33,805 nucleotides of DNA, taken from NCBI GenBank assembly GCA_937906495.1, contig CALCVT010000059.1, forward strand, positions 1 through 33,805, read 5' to 3'. A program made the translations under genes and the position numbers. Numbering within the stretch: position 1 is the first letter of the stretch; each line of letters starts with the position of its first letter. The notes beneath the pieces were generated by a model that saw only the letters and a list, made by a program, of their open reading frames with translations, was not told the origin of the DNA and did no database searches. Positions 17,401-26,014 of this stretch are shown here, piece after piece. The DNA comes from an uncultured Prevotella sp. (lineage in GTDB: Bacteria > Bacteroidota > Bacteroidia > Bacteroidales > Bacteroidaceae).

Positions 17401-18234
17401 TACGCAACGCTTGGCCTCTTCATACTGCATCAGCCATTCCAATTGGCGCATCAGTTTCGCTGCAGCTTCGGTTTCGGCATTTTTACCAGCCGTAAGCAAC
17501 TGCATGCGTTCGCGCTCCTCGCGCAGAGCTTCGGGGTCGAGTTGGTCATGAAGCATTCCTTGCCGCTGACTCTCCAAGTCGCGCATACAGCATTTGGCTG
17601 CTTGTGTAAGTTGGTATATTTTTGCCGAAATAACACCATACACCTCAGTGCCCGTCAGTTCTTCGAGCAATGTAGCCTTATCTGATTCTTTAGCCTGCAG
17701 AAAGGCTGCAAAACGCTGCTGCGGTAAAACAATAGTACGCAAAAACTGCTTGTAATTTAACCCTACAGTCTGGGTAATGTATGGCTGTATTTCGCTGTCT
17801 TTACCCAAGCGCTGCTTGGAGGGAGCCAGCTGCTTGAAACTTCGCTCGGGCATCTTGCAACTGCCATCCCGGGCTGTGCTCATGCTCCATACAGCCTCGT
17901 AACGCTCGCCACTGGCTGTTAAAAACACTACTGCAGCACTGCACTGCTTTTGACCACTACATAAAATGGCTGCTGCCGGATTTTCGGCTACTTCGAGCTC
18001 GTCCTGCTCTGCCAAAGCGGTGTTGCTGGCTGCACAGAGTGGTGCATGCTCCAACCGGGGCGCACGGCCATAAAGTGCCAGGCAAAGGGCATCGACAACC
18101 ACCCTTTTACCCAAATCACCATCACCCATAATGGCATATAGCCCTGCCGAACGGAGCGGCTCTACCGTAAAATCTATGGTTTGTTCTCCGACAACCGGAG
18201 TCAGATTCTGAAGGATAATTTTTTCTATCTTCAT
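14476..18234 (-). CDS. sbcC: SbcC/Rad50-like SMC protein with altered ATPase motifs
   Basis: Encodes 1252 residues with the full SbcC plan: N-terminal ATPase half, long coiled coil (about 210-600 and 630-1050) around a zinc hook CPVC (C614, C617), and a C-terminal ATPase half. Family sequence is clear in VDALCLALYGR, the Q-loop segment QFLRTIVLPQQRFAAFL (Q172/Q173), LLEELTGTEVYG and SLALALALASLL. The ATPase motifs deviate. The P-loop is GDGDLGKR (K43 kept, usual Ser/Thr is R44). The signature is LSSGE (usual LSGGE, at 1158-1162). Walker B is LFIADIPVNWD where LFIDEGFGTLD is usual, so Asp and Glu become A1190 and D1191. The switch His of VISH is S1224. The frame is intact, so this is not a decaying pseudogene. 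It starts 3 nt after sbcD ends. SbcCD normally cuts DNA hairpins and protein-blocked ends; ATP hydrolysis here is doubtful. Confidence 0.93.
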   Translation of the reverse strand: MKIEKIILQNLTPVVGEQTIDFTVEPLRSAGLYAIMGDGDLGKRVVVDALCLALYGRAPRLEHAPLCAASNTALAEQDELEVAENPAAAILCSGQKQCSAAVVFLTASGERYEAVWSMSTARDGSCKMPERSFKQLAPSKQRLGKDSEIQPYITQTVGLNYKQFLRTIVLPQQRFAAFLQAKESDKATLLEELTGTEVYGVISAKIYQLTQAAKCCMRDLESQRQGMLHDQLDPEALREERERMQLLTAGKNAETEAAAKLMRQLEWLMQYEEAKRCVSEGEELLQNATKACMETRADELTLERYDALVGMQPLYQEITLRRMDVEQIKGEENANLSRIELLCKNLERLAAQLDMAKERTADAERRQASRLPVISRGYALTGEINVAAGQLKRQEEQLLLAQRTLESRQNILRSKQEMLAKVASEIDSRQLRKQSLSVHRVMFEKFDLIKDKLSLFHTETHRNVESHKKQQTLQKRKVELKQQGERAEMEQHDHQAKLNALKSELLIHRQANQGRDSAKLQKAAAENRSRLTALQRAAMLWQHISEGYARISEKRATQKREATELAQLQQQLSRLEADILVADEAYNRIATAYTLSQSENITKLRKQLKEGTACPVCGATHHPYHTETERELGELLTNLDKEYREMQESLLAKRSQLAALREKIAADAARIEAGEQALTDLEARQQADIKEWGLFAYLDNSFADCTPTANREARAMMIQLLIDSTTRAADEADYELDDFNIHQQHINRLNEEIAALDIKMADNHTYLDKIRTEMRVAVVSSDELQQTINLSDKACSELYTDLDEMITLSGWFTDWKNNADSLRMRLSDLHNDWNMTCMALEENQRAVDLLHEEIKGAQANVDEAQRVVVVSREGRDASREDLERKYEEMRHLFGAETPQQEAEKLQNAVNEARMAEQTLYREYEAERGQIKQLEGIRENLLNCRQNNQQLLQEKQQQLDLLILRFNGAHSPVQFSELDMLFSDVRDWKALRRKLDEQKEQRIVASNRLEQSRKALLRLQASTSRPEDGDQVSVDELRAKLDEHQQRVAKIDEQLNLSVARIHSHENCERRVELLSTQLDAAVADYKEWERLNMLLGSADGQRFRNLAQAYILQSLVACANRHLQQIAPRYGLCVQQGSLSIEVVDGDCFDLHRSITTLSSGENFVVSLALALALASLLDNDAASESLFIADIPVNWDDTSYSLVMQALCNLEQTPGRKVGVICSATQTGAQLSPQICVCRESGSNHCVVRIG

Positions 18235-18237
18235 CGT

Positions 18238-19494
18238 TTATTCGTTGTTAGCAGCTTCTACAGCCTGCTTCAGGCGGTCGGTAAACTGCTGGGGCATCTC
18301 TTCGGAATAATGAGCCGCAAAATATTGACGTGCCAACTGCAAAGGATTGACTGACCGGAGGTTTTCGCACACTTCAGACGAACTATCAGAGGCTGAAGCG
18401 GCTGCCTGACGGGCAGAATGTACACTCACCATACGGCAAAGGTGGACCGCGCGATCGGCTGTCAGTTCCAGCACTTTATGGAGCAGGTCCTGACCGGCAT
18501 CTTTTGCCTCAACATGTATCTCAAGGTAGGGCCAGGCTTCATTGCCGGTATCGTGTTTGCTACGCTTGGGCAACCGGGCCAATGCATCGAGCAACTCGTC
18601 AGCCGAAACTGCAGTACGAGGCGCAGCAGGAATGGTTATGAGTTGACGCAATGGCGTATAAACCAAACGGTCGGCTGTTGCAGAACCTTCGGCATCTACC
18701 TCCACTAACTGCACACCATAGGTATAACCTTCTTCGGCAAACGACATAGGCAGCACACCGCCTGCATAAAAAACCAGCGTACTGTCCGAGGCAATCTGCT
18801 GCGCCCGATGCAAATGTCCGAGCGCTGCATAACTCACACCTGAACCAATTACATCGATACCAACAGGCTCGCCTGCACCGGCAATACGGTGGCCTGAAGA
18901 GTAAGCCTCATCAAAGACAGCACCAGCAACGCCAAAATGTGCTGCTACAACTACCGGCAGCCCCGAAAAGTCGGACTTGCGAAACTTTTTATGCAATTGC
19001 GAAAAGTAATAAGCCAGTCCTTGCTCGGTTGTTAAACCTGCTTGATAATTACAGGGGCGCAAATAGGGCAAGGCAAAGCATACACAAGCAGCCTCATGGC
19101 TGTTGCGAGGTGACAAAGGCAGCAAAAAATGTGTAAAGTCGGGGTCACCTGCTTCGGTATAACGCATAGCACCACGCACATAAACATTGTGAAGTTTAAG
19201 AAGTGCTGCCGAAATTTCTATACGGTTGGCTGAATCGCTGTCACCAGCTATAACAACTACTTGCAACCCCGGTACAAGCTGGGTGGCACGCACCATGAAA
19301 TCGTAAAATAGCGCTTCGGACGCTGCCGAGGGATAAGGTGAATCGAACACATCGCCTGTTACGAGCAAGGCATCGGGCTGTTGCTCACCAAGACGTGCCA
19401 ACAGCCAGTCCAAAAAATGCCGATGCTCAGCCAAGCGGTCATGGCCGTGAAAAACGTTGCCGAGATGCCAGTCGGCTGTATGTATTATTCTCAT
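18238..19494 (-). CDS. sbcD: SbcD/Mre11-like nuclease subunit with altered motif III
   Basis: Encodes 418 residues with the SbcD calcineurin-like fold. Conserved metal-site motifs are present: D8 and H10 (HTADWHLG), D48 (GDVFD), H186 (VVAAHFG), and H227 and H229 (ALGHLHRAQ). Motif III, normally GNHD, reads GDSD at 84-87, so the metal-binding Asn is Asp (D85) and the catalytic His is Ser (S86). Loss of that His abolishes exonuclease activity in studied Mre11 enzymes, so the nuclease may be dead or changed. The C-terminal part should contain the SbcC-binding region. The gene is followed 3 nt later by sbcC and is preceded by a TATCTTTG box on the minus strand. A generic metallophosphoesterase is unlikely given the neighbour and full-length match. 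Confidence 0.94.
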   Translation of the reverse strand: MRIIHTADWHLGNVFHGHDRLAEHRHFLDWLLARLGEQQPDALLVTGDVFDSPYPSAASEALFYDFMVRATQLVPGLQVVVIAGDSDSANRIEISAALLKLHNVYVRGAMRYTEAGDPDFTHFLLPLSPRNSHEAACVCFALPYLRPCNYQAGLTTEQGLAYYFSQLHKKFRKSDFSGLPVVVAAHFGVAGAVFDEAYSSGHRIAGAGEPVGIDVIGSGVSYAALGHLHRAQQIASDSTLVFYAGGVLPMSFAEEGYTYGVQLVEVDAEGSATADRLVYTPLRQLITIPAAPRTAVSADELLDALARLPKRSKHDTGNEAWPYLEIHVEAKDAGQDLLHKVLELTADRAVHLCRMVSVHSARQAAASASDSSSEVCENLRSVNPLQLARQYFAAHYSEEMPQQFTDRLKQAVEAANNE

Positions 19495-19602
19495 TGATGC
19501 TATGGGATTTGGGCAAAGCGTTGGGCATAAACATACTCTGCCATATCAGTTCGCACAGCCCCTTGATGCAAATCGAACTCAAAGGGGTGTTTTTTCGGGG
19601 AG

Positions 19603-19610
19603 CAAAGATA
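19603..19610 (-). promoter_or_regulatory. -7 box for sbcDC (TATCTTTG on the minus strand)
   Basis: The minus strand reads TATCTTTG at 19603-19610, pointing at sbcD about 110 nt downstream. No good TTTG -33 element stands at 19-20 nt. The leader contains an imperfect hairpin, CCCCTTTGA with its near-complement around 19561-19588. Confidence 0.55.
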
Positions 19611-19653
19611 CAGCAAAACCCAAAGCAGCAGTAACAAAAAACTTAGTTTTTTC

Positions 19654-19684
19654 TTTACATTGCGCTTGGTTTGCCGTATCTTTG
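19654..19684 (+). promoter_or_regulatory. Promoter of nadA
   Basis: TTTA (19654-19657) is followed after 19 nt by TATCTTTG (19677-19684). The predicted start near 19691 gives a leader of about 20 nt to the ATG at 19712. This placement rules out the longer upstream reading frame for nadA. Confidence 0.75.
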
Positions 19685-19711
19685 CTTCGGAATATAAGAA
19701 TCCTTTACAAG

Positions 19712-20698
19712 ATGACAGCAATCAAAGATACTTGGAAGCAAAAGGGATATGCCGATGAGCCTATCCCTGCCGGCATCGACCTCAAGGCCGAAATACGCCG
19801 CATGTGCAAGGAAAAGAATGCCATTATCCTGGCTCACTATTATACCGAAGGCGACCTGCAAGACCTTGCAGACTATGTGGGAGACAGCCTTGGACTGGCC
19901 CAGCAGGCGGCCCAGACTGATGCCGACATTATCCTGATGTGCGGTGTGCACTTTATGGGCGAAACCAACAAGATTCTTTGCCCGCAGAAGAAGGTCCTGG
20001 TTCCTGACCTGAACGCCACCTGCTCGCTGGCCGAGAGTTGCAAGGCTGAAGACTTCAAAAAGTTTGTCGAAGCTCACCCCGACCATCAAGTTATCTCGTA
20101 TGTAAACACCTCGGCTGCCGTTAAGGCCTATACCGACGTTGTTGTAACATCGGGCAATGCCAAAAAAATTGTCGACACCTTTGCCCAAGACGCCAAACTC
20201 ATCTTTGGCCCCGACCGCAACCTGGGAGGCTATATCAATGCCGTAACCGGACGCCAAATGCTCCTGTGGGATGGTGCCTGCCATGTACATGAACGTTTTT
20301 CGGTCGAGAAACTTGTTGAACTGAAAAAGCAATATCCCCAAGCCAAGGTACTGGTTCACCCCGAATGCCGCGGAGCTGTAGTCAAACTGGCCGATGTGGT
20401 TGGTTCGACGGCCGCACTCCTAAAGTTTGCCCAACACTCCGAAGCCGACACCTTCCTCGTGGTAACCGAGAGTGGCATATTGCATGAAATGCAAAAGAGC
20501 TGCCCTGACAAAAACTTCATTCCCGTACCGCCCGAAGACAGTTCATGCGGATGCAACGAGTGCAACTACATGCGCTTGTGTACCCTCGAAAAGGTATACA
20601 ATGCCCTACGCTATGAATGGCCTACCGTCGAGGTACCCGAAGACATTGCACAAAAGGCTATCAAGCCCATTGAACGCATGCTGGAACTCAGCAAATAA
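19712..20698 (+). CDS. nadA: Quinolinate synthase
   Basis: Encodes 328 residues from the ATG at 19712. The open frame extends 85 codons upstream, but that part crosses the promoter and has no NadA similarity. Family motifs include AIILAHYYTEGDLQDLADYVGDSL, FMGETNKILCP, VPDLNATCSLAESC, VVTSGNA, FGPDRNLG and HPECRGAV. Likely 4Fe-4S ligands are C104 and C190 plus C281 or C284 in the CGCNECNYM segment. The enzyme condenses iminoaspartate with dihydroxyacetone phosphate to make quinolinate for NAD. No nadB or nadC is adjacent. The aminopeptidase gene follows 15 nt later and is probably co-transcribed. Confidence 0.98.
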   Translation: MTAIKDTWKQKGYADEPIPAGIDLKAEIRRMCKEKNAIILAHYYTEGDLQDLADYVGDSLGLAQQAAQTDADIILMCGVHFMGETNKILCPQKKVLVPDLNATCSLAESCKAEDFKKFVEAHPDHQVISYVNTSAAVKAYTDVVVTSGNAKKIVDTFAQDAKLIFGPDRNLGGYINAVTGRQMLLWDGACHVHERFSVEKLVELKKQYPQAKVLVHPECRGAVVKLADVVGSTAALLKFAQHSEADTFLVVTESGILHEMQKSCPDKNFIPVPPEDSSCGCNECNYMRLCTLEKVYNALRYEWPTVEVPEDIAQKAIKPIERMLELSK

Positions 20699-20713
20699 AA
20701 ACCTGCCCATACC

Positions 20714-22504
<1,791 letters not shown>

Positions 22505-22526
22505 CTCTTATTTAAACAATTTACGA

Positions 22527-22907
22527 ATGGAAACAACCCGCCAACAAAAAATATCACGACTCATACAAAAGGAACTCAGCGACATCTTCCAAAAACAAAC
22601 CCAAGCGGCCCAAGGTGTGCTCGTATCGGTAAGCGCCGTGCGCATCAGTCCCGACCTTAGCATTGCACGAGGCTACCTGAGCATATTCCCCTCTGAACGC
22701 TCTAAGGAGATTCTTGAAAATATAAACGGCAATGCCCGCCAAATTCGCTACGAATTGGGAACACGCGTACGCCACCAGCTGCGCATCATTCCCGAACTGA
22801 AGTTCTTTTTGGACGACTCGCTCGACTACTTGGACCACATTGACAACCTTCTGAAGGGGGCATCGGCCAAAGAAGACGACAGCACACCGACTCCCACTCA
22901 GCCATGA
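22527..22907 (+). CDS. rbfA: Ribosome-binding factor A
   Basis: Encodes 126 residues from the ATG at 22527. The open frame continues upstream into the aminopeptidase gene in another frame, which is not coding. The single KH-type domain is recognisable from RQQKISRLIQKELSDIFQ, VSVSAVRISPDLSIARGYLS, and the closing RHQLRIIPELKFFLDDSLDY. RbfA helps 16S rRNA maturation in the small subunit. Its stop overlaps the next gene by the ATGA at 22904-22907, indicating translational coupling. Confidence 0.96.
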   Translation: METTRQQKISRLIQKELSDIFQKQTQAAQGVLVSVSAVRISPDLSIARGYLSIFPSERSKEILENINGNARQIRYELGTRVRHQLRIIPELKFFLDDSLDYLDHIDNLLKGASAKEDDSTPTPTQP

Positions 22908-24136
22908 TGCGTAACTTTCGCTTCCCGCTCTTTATGGCGGGAAGATACCTGTTCTCGCGTAAGCGTGTAGGAGCCATCAACATCATTTCGGGCATTTCGG
23001 TGCTGGGGGTAGCCTTTGGTACAGCAGCTCTTATCTGTGCGCTCTCGGTATTCAACGGCTTTCGCGACTTGATTGGAAGTCTTTACACGGCTTTCGACCC
23101 TCCTATTGAGGTGGTACCGGCCCAAGGCAAGTTTGCTGCAGCCGACGACCCTGTGCTTACGCAAATAATGAAGCACCCTCAAGTAGAAGCAGCCTCTACC
23201 TGCATGGAAGACAATGCCTTGATTCTCTTCAAAGGACGCCCCATTGTAATTACGCTCAAAGGGGTAGACGACCGTTTTGACCAGGTTACTGGCATCCGAT
23301 CCATCCTCTACGGTAACGGTTCCTACCAATTACACCAGGCCGGCGTAAACTACGGCATTCCGGGTATCGGACTGGCTGCAGCCATGGGCAGCATTGACTA
23401 CGGAACCATACAAGTGTGCGCACCGCGAAAAGGCGAACGCATCAATATGGCCAACCCGCTCGAAAGTTTGAATGCCGACAATCTGAGCGCACCGGGGGTT
23501 TGCTTTGACGTAAGGCAGCGAAAATACGACGAAACCTACCTCATCACCTCGCTCAGCTTTGCACAACAACTCTTTGAACAGCAAAACTGCATCACGGCTG
23601 TTGAACTTAAGCTCAAACCCGATGCCAACATTCAACAGGTTAAGGAGGAACTACGCACTATTGCCGGAAAACGCTTCCAGGTGCTCGACCAACTGGAACA
23701 ACAGCAAGAGATGTTTAACGTAATGAACATCGAAAAGATGGTAACTTACCTCTTTCTGACTTTTATACTGCTCATTGCCTGCTTTAACATCATCGGTTCG
23801 GTATCAATACTCATCATCGACAAACGGCAAGACGTAGAAACCCTGCGCCACATGGGAGCATCCGACAAACTGATATTCCGCATTTTCCTGTACGAGGGAC
23901 GCATCATTGCCACACTCGGAGCTGTTATGGGCATCCTGCTCGGACTGGGACTCTGCTGGATACAGCAAACCTTCGGACTGGTTAAGTTGGGGTCTTCGTC
24001 AGGCAACTTTATAGTCGAAGCCTACCCTGTGAGCATTCATCTAACCGATGTTCCACTCATCCTATTTACCGTTATCCTGGTCGGATTTATATGCGTATGG
24101 TATCCGGTCAAGTACCTTAGCCGACGCTATCTTTAA
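22904..24136 (+). CDS. LolC/LolE-type ABC transporter permease
   Basis: Encodes 410 residues. One membrane segment lies near the N-terminus (IISGISVLGVAFGTAALICA), followed by a large extracytoplasmic domain of about 220 residues. Three membrane segments close the protein (for example VTYLFLTFILLIACFNIIGS). This is the MacB/FtsX topology with LolC/E-like sequence (FLFSRKR-type start; SILIIDKRQDVETLRHMGAS in the coupling region). Such permeases extract lipoproteins from the inner membrane together with a LolD ATPase, which is not in this window. Its start overlaps the rbfA stop by 4 nt. A terminator-like hairpin follows 5 nt after the stop. Confidence 0.88.
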   Translation: MMRNFRFPLFMAGRYLFSRKRVGAINIISGISVLGVAFGTAALICALSVFNGFRDLIGSLYTAFDPPIEVVPAQGKFAAADDPVLTQIMKHPQVEAASTCMEDNALILFKGRPIVITLKGVDDRFDQVTGIRSILYGNGSYQLHQAGVNYGIPGIGLAAAMGSIDYGTIQVCAPRKGERINMANPLESLNADNLSAPGVCFDVRQRKYDETYLITSLSFAQQLFEQQNCITAVELKLKPDANIQQVKEELRTIAGKRFQVLDQLEQQQEMFNVMNIEKMVTYLFLTFILLIACFNIIGSVSILIIDKRQDVETLRHMGASDKLIFRIFLYEGRIIATLGAVMGILLGLGLCWIQQTFGLVKLGSSSGNFIVEAYPVSIHLTDVPLILFTVILVGFICVWYPVKYLSRRYL

Positions 24137-24141
24137 CAACA

Positions 24142-24183
24142 GCGGGACCGCATTGCCCACCGGGCACGGCCCCGCCTATTTTT
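24142..24183 (+). terminator. Terminator after the nadA-to-permease run
   Basis: A nearly perfect stem (GCGGGACCG at 24142-24150 with 24167-24175, one mismatch) encloses an inner TGCCC/GGGCA stem and is followed by TATTTTTG. The T-run is also a possible -7 box of the next gene. Confidence 0.72.
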
Positions 24184-24184
24184 G
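24177..24184 (+). promoter_or_regulatory. -7 box overlapping the terminator T-run (TATTTTTG)
   Basis: TATTTTTG fits TAnnTTTG and lies only 9 nt upstream of the SDR start codon at 24194. An ATTG about 21 nt upstream could be the -33 element, though it sits in the terminator stem. If active, the SDR mRNA would have almost no leader. Confidence 0.4.
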
Positions 24185-24193
24185 CTCTTTACT

Positions 24194-24940
24194 ATGCCTA
24201 CTGTACTCATTTTGGGCGCCAGTTCCGGACTGGGCTACGGCCTTGCCGAGGTTTACCTTAAGCGAGGCTGGAACCTGGGACTCGCAGCCCGACGCACCCT
24301 GCCGCTACAAGCAATGGCCAGACTGGCCACTGCCCAACAACAGGTTGAGGTTGAACAGATTGACGTATGCCAACCCGAACAAGCTGCAGCCCAACTCGAA
24401 AATCTGTGTCAGCGCATGGGCGGAAACATTGACCTTTACCTGCACTGCTCGGGAATTGGGAAAATGGCACCCTGCGTAGACTATGCCAACGAGGAGCCTA
24501 CCCTGCAAACCAACGTCATGGGGTGGACAGCCTGCATTGACTGGGCTTTTAACCACATGCTCACACAGGGATACGGACAAATAGCTGCCATCACCTCGTT
24601 TGCTGCCAACCGTGGTTTAGCGCCTGCACCGGCTTACGCCTCATCAAAGGCCTTTCAGGCCCATTACCTCGAATCGCTGCGCCAATTTGCTCTTGCACGC
24701 GGCCTTAAGCACATTTGTATAACCGACCTCCGGCCGGGATTTGTGGCAACCCCGCTGCTGGCTCACCCCGAAAGGCTCTTTTGGGTGCTCACCCCCGAAA
24801 AGGCAGTCAAGTCTATGTTATATGCCATCGACTCGAAGGCCGATATTCGCACCATTACCACCCGCTGGCGCCTGCTGGCACCTGTTTTGCGTTGGGCACC
24901 ACGTTGGCTTATTGCCAAAATATTGGCACGGGCTCTCTAA
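24194..24940 (+). CDS. Short-chain dehydrogenase/reductase (SDR) family oxidoreductase
   Basis: Encodes 248 residues from the ATG at 24194. A TTG four codons earlier is also in frame but less likely. The Rossmann cofactor motif is GASSGLG (residues 8-14). The catalytic Ser, Tyr and Lys are S135, Y148 and K152 (AYASSK), with the usual 13-residue spacing from Ser to Tyr. ARR after the second strand suggests NADP preference. ITDLRPGFVATPL is typical of the C-terminal region of classical SDRs. The substrate cannot be predicted. It stands between a terminator and a 3' region with periodic repeats. Confidence 0.93.
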   Translation: MPTVLILGASSGLGYGLAEVYLKRGWNLGLAARRTLPLQAMARLATAQQQVEVEQIDVCQPEQAAAQLENLCQRMGGNIDLYLHCSGIGKMAPCVDYANEEPTLQTNVMGWTACIDWAFNHMLTQGYGQIAAITSFAANRGLAPAPAYASSKAFQAHYLESLRQFALARGLKHICITDLRPGFVATPLLAHPERLFWVLTPEKAVKSMLYAIDSKADIRTITTRWRLLAPVLRWAPRWLIAKILARAL

Positions 24941-24950
24941 AAAGCAATGC

Positions 24951-25022
24951 ACACTTTTTTACACCCCGGTGTTGAAAACTGTACACCCCAGTGTCGAACT
25001 TTTGACACGCACGCTGCGTGCT
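24951..25022 (+). repeat. ACACC tandem units with 22-bp pitch
   Basis: ACAC-headed units start at 24951, 24961, 24983 and 25005. The two central heads are ACACCCCGGTGT and ACACCCCAGTGT, each followed by an A/T-rich spacer (TGAAAACTGT, CGAACTTTTG). The last one reads ACACGCACGCTGCGTGC. The steps between the last three are 22 bp. The set lies just after the SDR stop and is related to the arrays at 14124 and 33701. Confidence 0.6.
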
Positions 25023-25125
25023 ACCGACAACGGGCCAGTATCCCGCGAGGTGCCCGGGCAGGGCATGGCACGCTGCAAGTCATACTCGCTTTAGCCCCTT
25101 GACCACACATACTCGCCCCAACAAA

Positions 25126-25173
25126 GGCAGGGCCGACCCGCTTGCTGACGGATCGGCCCTGCCCCATTTTTTT
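25126..25173 (+). terminator. Strong terminator between SDR and DUF4294 genes
   Basis: An 11-bp perfect stem (GGCAGGGCCGA at 25126-25136 with 25153-25163), a 16-nt loop, and seven T residues at 25167-25173. The T-run is on the plus strand, so it should end the SDR transcript. The remaining 80 nt to the DUF4294 stop show nothing clear. Confidence 0.88.
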
Positions 25174-25252
25174 ACACTGCATACAGCCCGCCCTTACCGG
25201 CTTTACGACGCTAAGAACTGCGCCCGGCCCTTAGCCTCAGGCTGCACACACC

Positions 25253-25888
25253 TTATAAAACTCCGGCCTCGACCAGGAGCACCACACGCTCCGTATAACG
25301 GTCGTCGCCCTCGGGGTCGTACTTCTTGTTTAAACTATTGCCAAACAGCAAGGCAACCCCTTGATACAGGTTGGCCTTAAACGAACCCATAAAGGCCTTG
25401 GTAATGGCATAACCCGTCTGGTTGCATTCGCGGTTCACAAGTTTTATAAGCAATTTTCCCTGTGAGCGGCTCAGTTTTTTGAGCGCCGGGCCGTATTGGC
25501 GTTTGAGCCCTTGCTCTACCAACTTCATGTGAGCCTCGCGCGATTGTTTATCGGGCAAGGTTTCAAGATAATCGTATGTTTCGATAATGGTTATTTTGGC
25601 CAATTTGGCCCATGGCAAAACCTTTTTTACATTATATACCAGGCGGTTATAGCGTTCACGCTCTTTCTCGTTCTTAAATCTTACGGGCGGATATTTAGGC
25701 AAAGCCGGGAAGATGACATGGGGAATGGTCTTTCCCTTATAGTTAACAGTACCTACTTGCGTCATTATAGGTACCTCGGTTTCTTCGTATTTTACCGAGT
25801 CGGGCGAGAGCACTACGGGCTCTTGTGCCTGCAAAGGCCAAACACAAAGCAGCAAACAGGCAAAGACACAAACAATTCGCTCTATCAT
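25253..25888 (-). CDS. DUF4294 domain-containing exported protein
   Basis: Encodes 211 residues. A signal peptide is visible (MIERIVCVFACLLLCVWPLQAQ). The mature part matches the DUF4294 family of Bacteroidetes: RYNRLVYNVKKVLPWAKLAK, the LVEQGLKRQYGPALKKLSRSQGKLLIKLV segment, and NRECNQTGYAITKAFMGSFKA. The function of DUF4294 is unknown; the location should be periplasmic. It is divergent from rnr and has its own minus-strand -7 box. Confidence 0.92.
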   Translation of the reverse strand: MIERIVCVFACLLLCVWPLQAQEPVVLSPDSVKYEETEVPIMTQVGTVNYKGKTIPHVIFPALPKYPPVRFKNEKERERYNRLVYNVKKVLPWAKLAKITIIETYDYLETLPDKQSREAHMKLVEQGLKRQYGPALKKLSRSQGKLLIKLVNRECNQTGYAITKAFMGSFKANLYQGVALLFGNSLNKKYDPEGDDRYTERVVLLVEAGVL

Positions 25889-25911
25889 AAATATAACTTC
25901 GTTGACGATGG

Positions 25912-25919
25912 CAAAAGTA
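25912..25919 (-). promoter_or_regulatory. -7 box of the DUF4294 gene (TACTTTTG)
   Basis: The minus strand reads TACTTTTG 23 nt upstream of the start codon. A clear -33 TTTG is absent. Confidence 0.5.
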
Positions 25920-26014
25920 CGAAGATTATTGCTTGGAGCACGTTATTATATATTAAACACCCGCCAATTCTCCAAAAAAAGCCGTTACTTTGCTTATTAC
26001 TTAATCTGAACACT

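Noticed and set aside
14476..18234. sbcC as a pseudogene
   Set aside because: The 1252-codon frame is intact, and the coiled coil, zinc hook and flanking motifs are preserved. Altered catalytic residues alone do not show decay.
19457..19711. N-terminal extension of nadA
   Set aside because: The segment crosses the promoter at 19654-19684 and overlaps the sbcD start, and it is not NadA-like. The ATG at 19712 gives the usual length.
19655..20359. 234-codon open frame on the minus strand
   Set aside because: It is the antisense shadow of nadA and crosses the nadA promoter.
25496..26014. N-terminal extension of rnr
   Set aside because: It runs antisense to the DUF4294 gene. The ATG at 26015 starts a normal RNase R.
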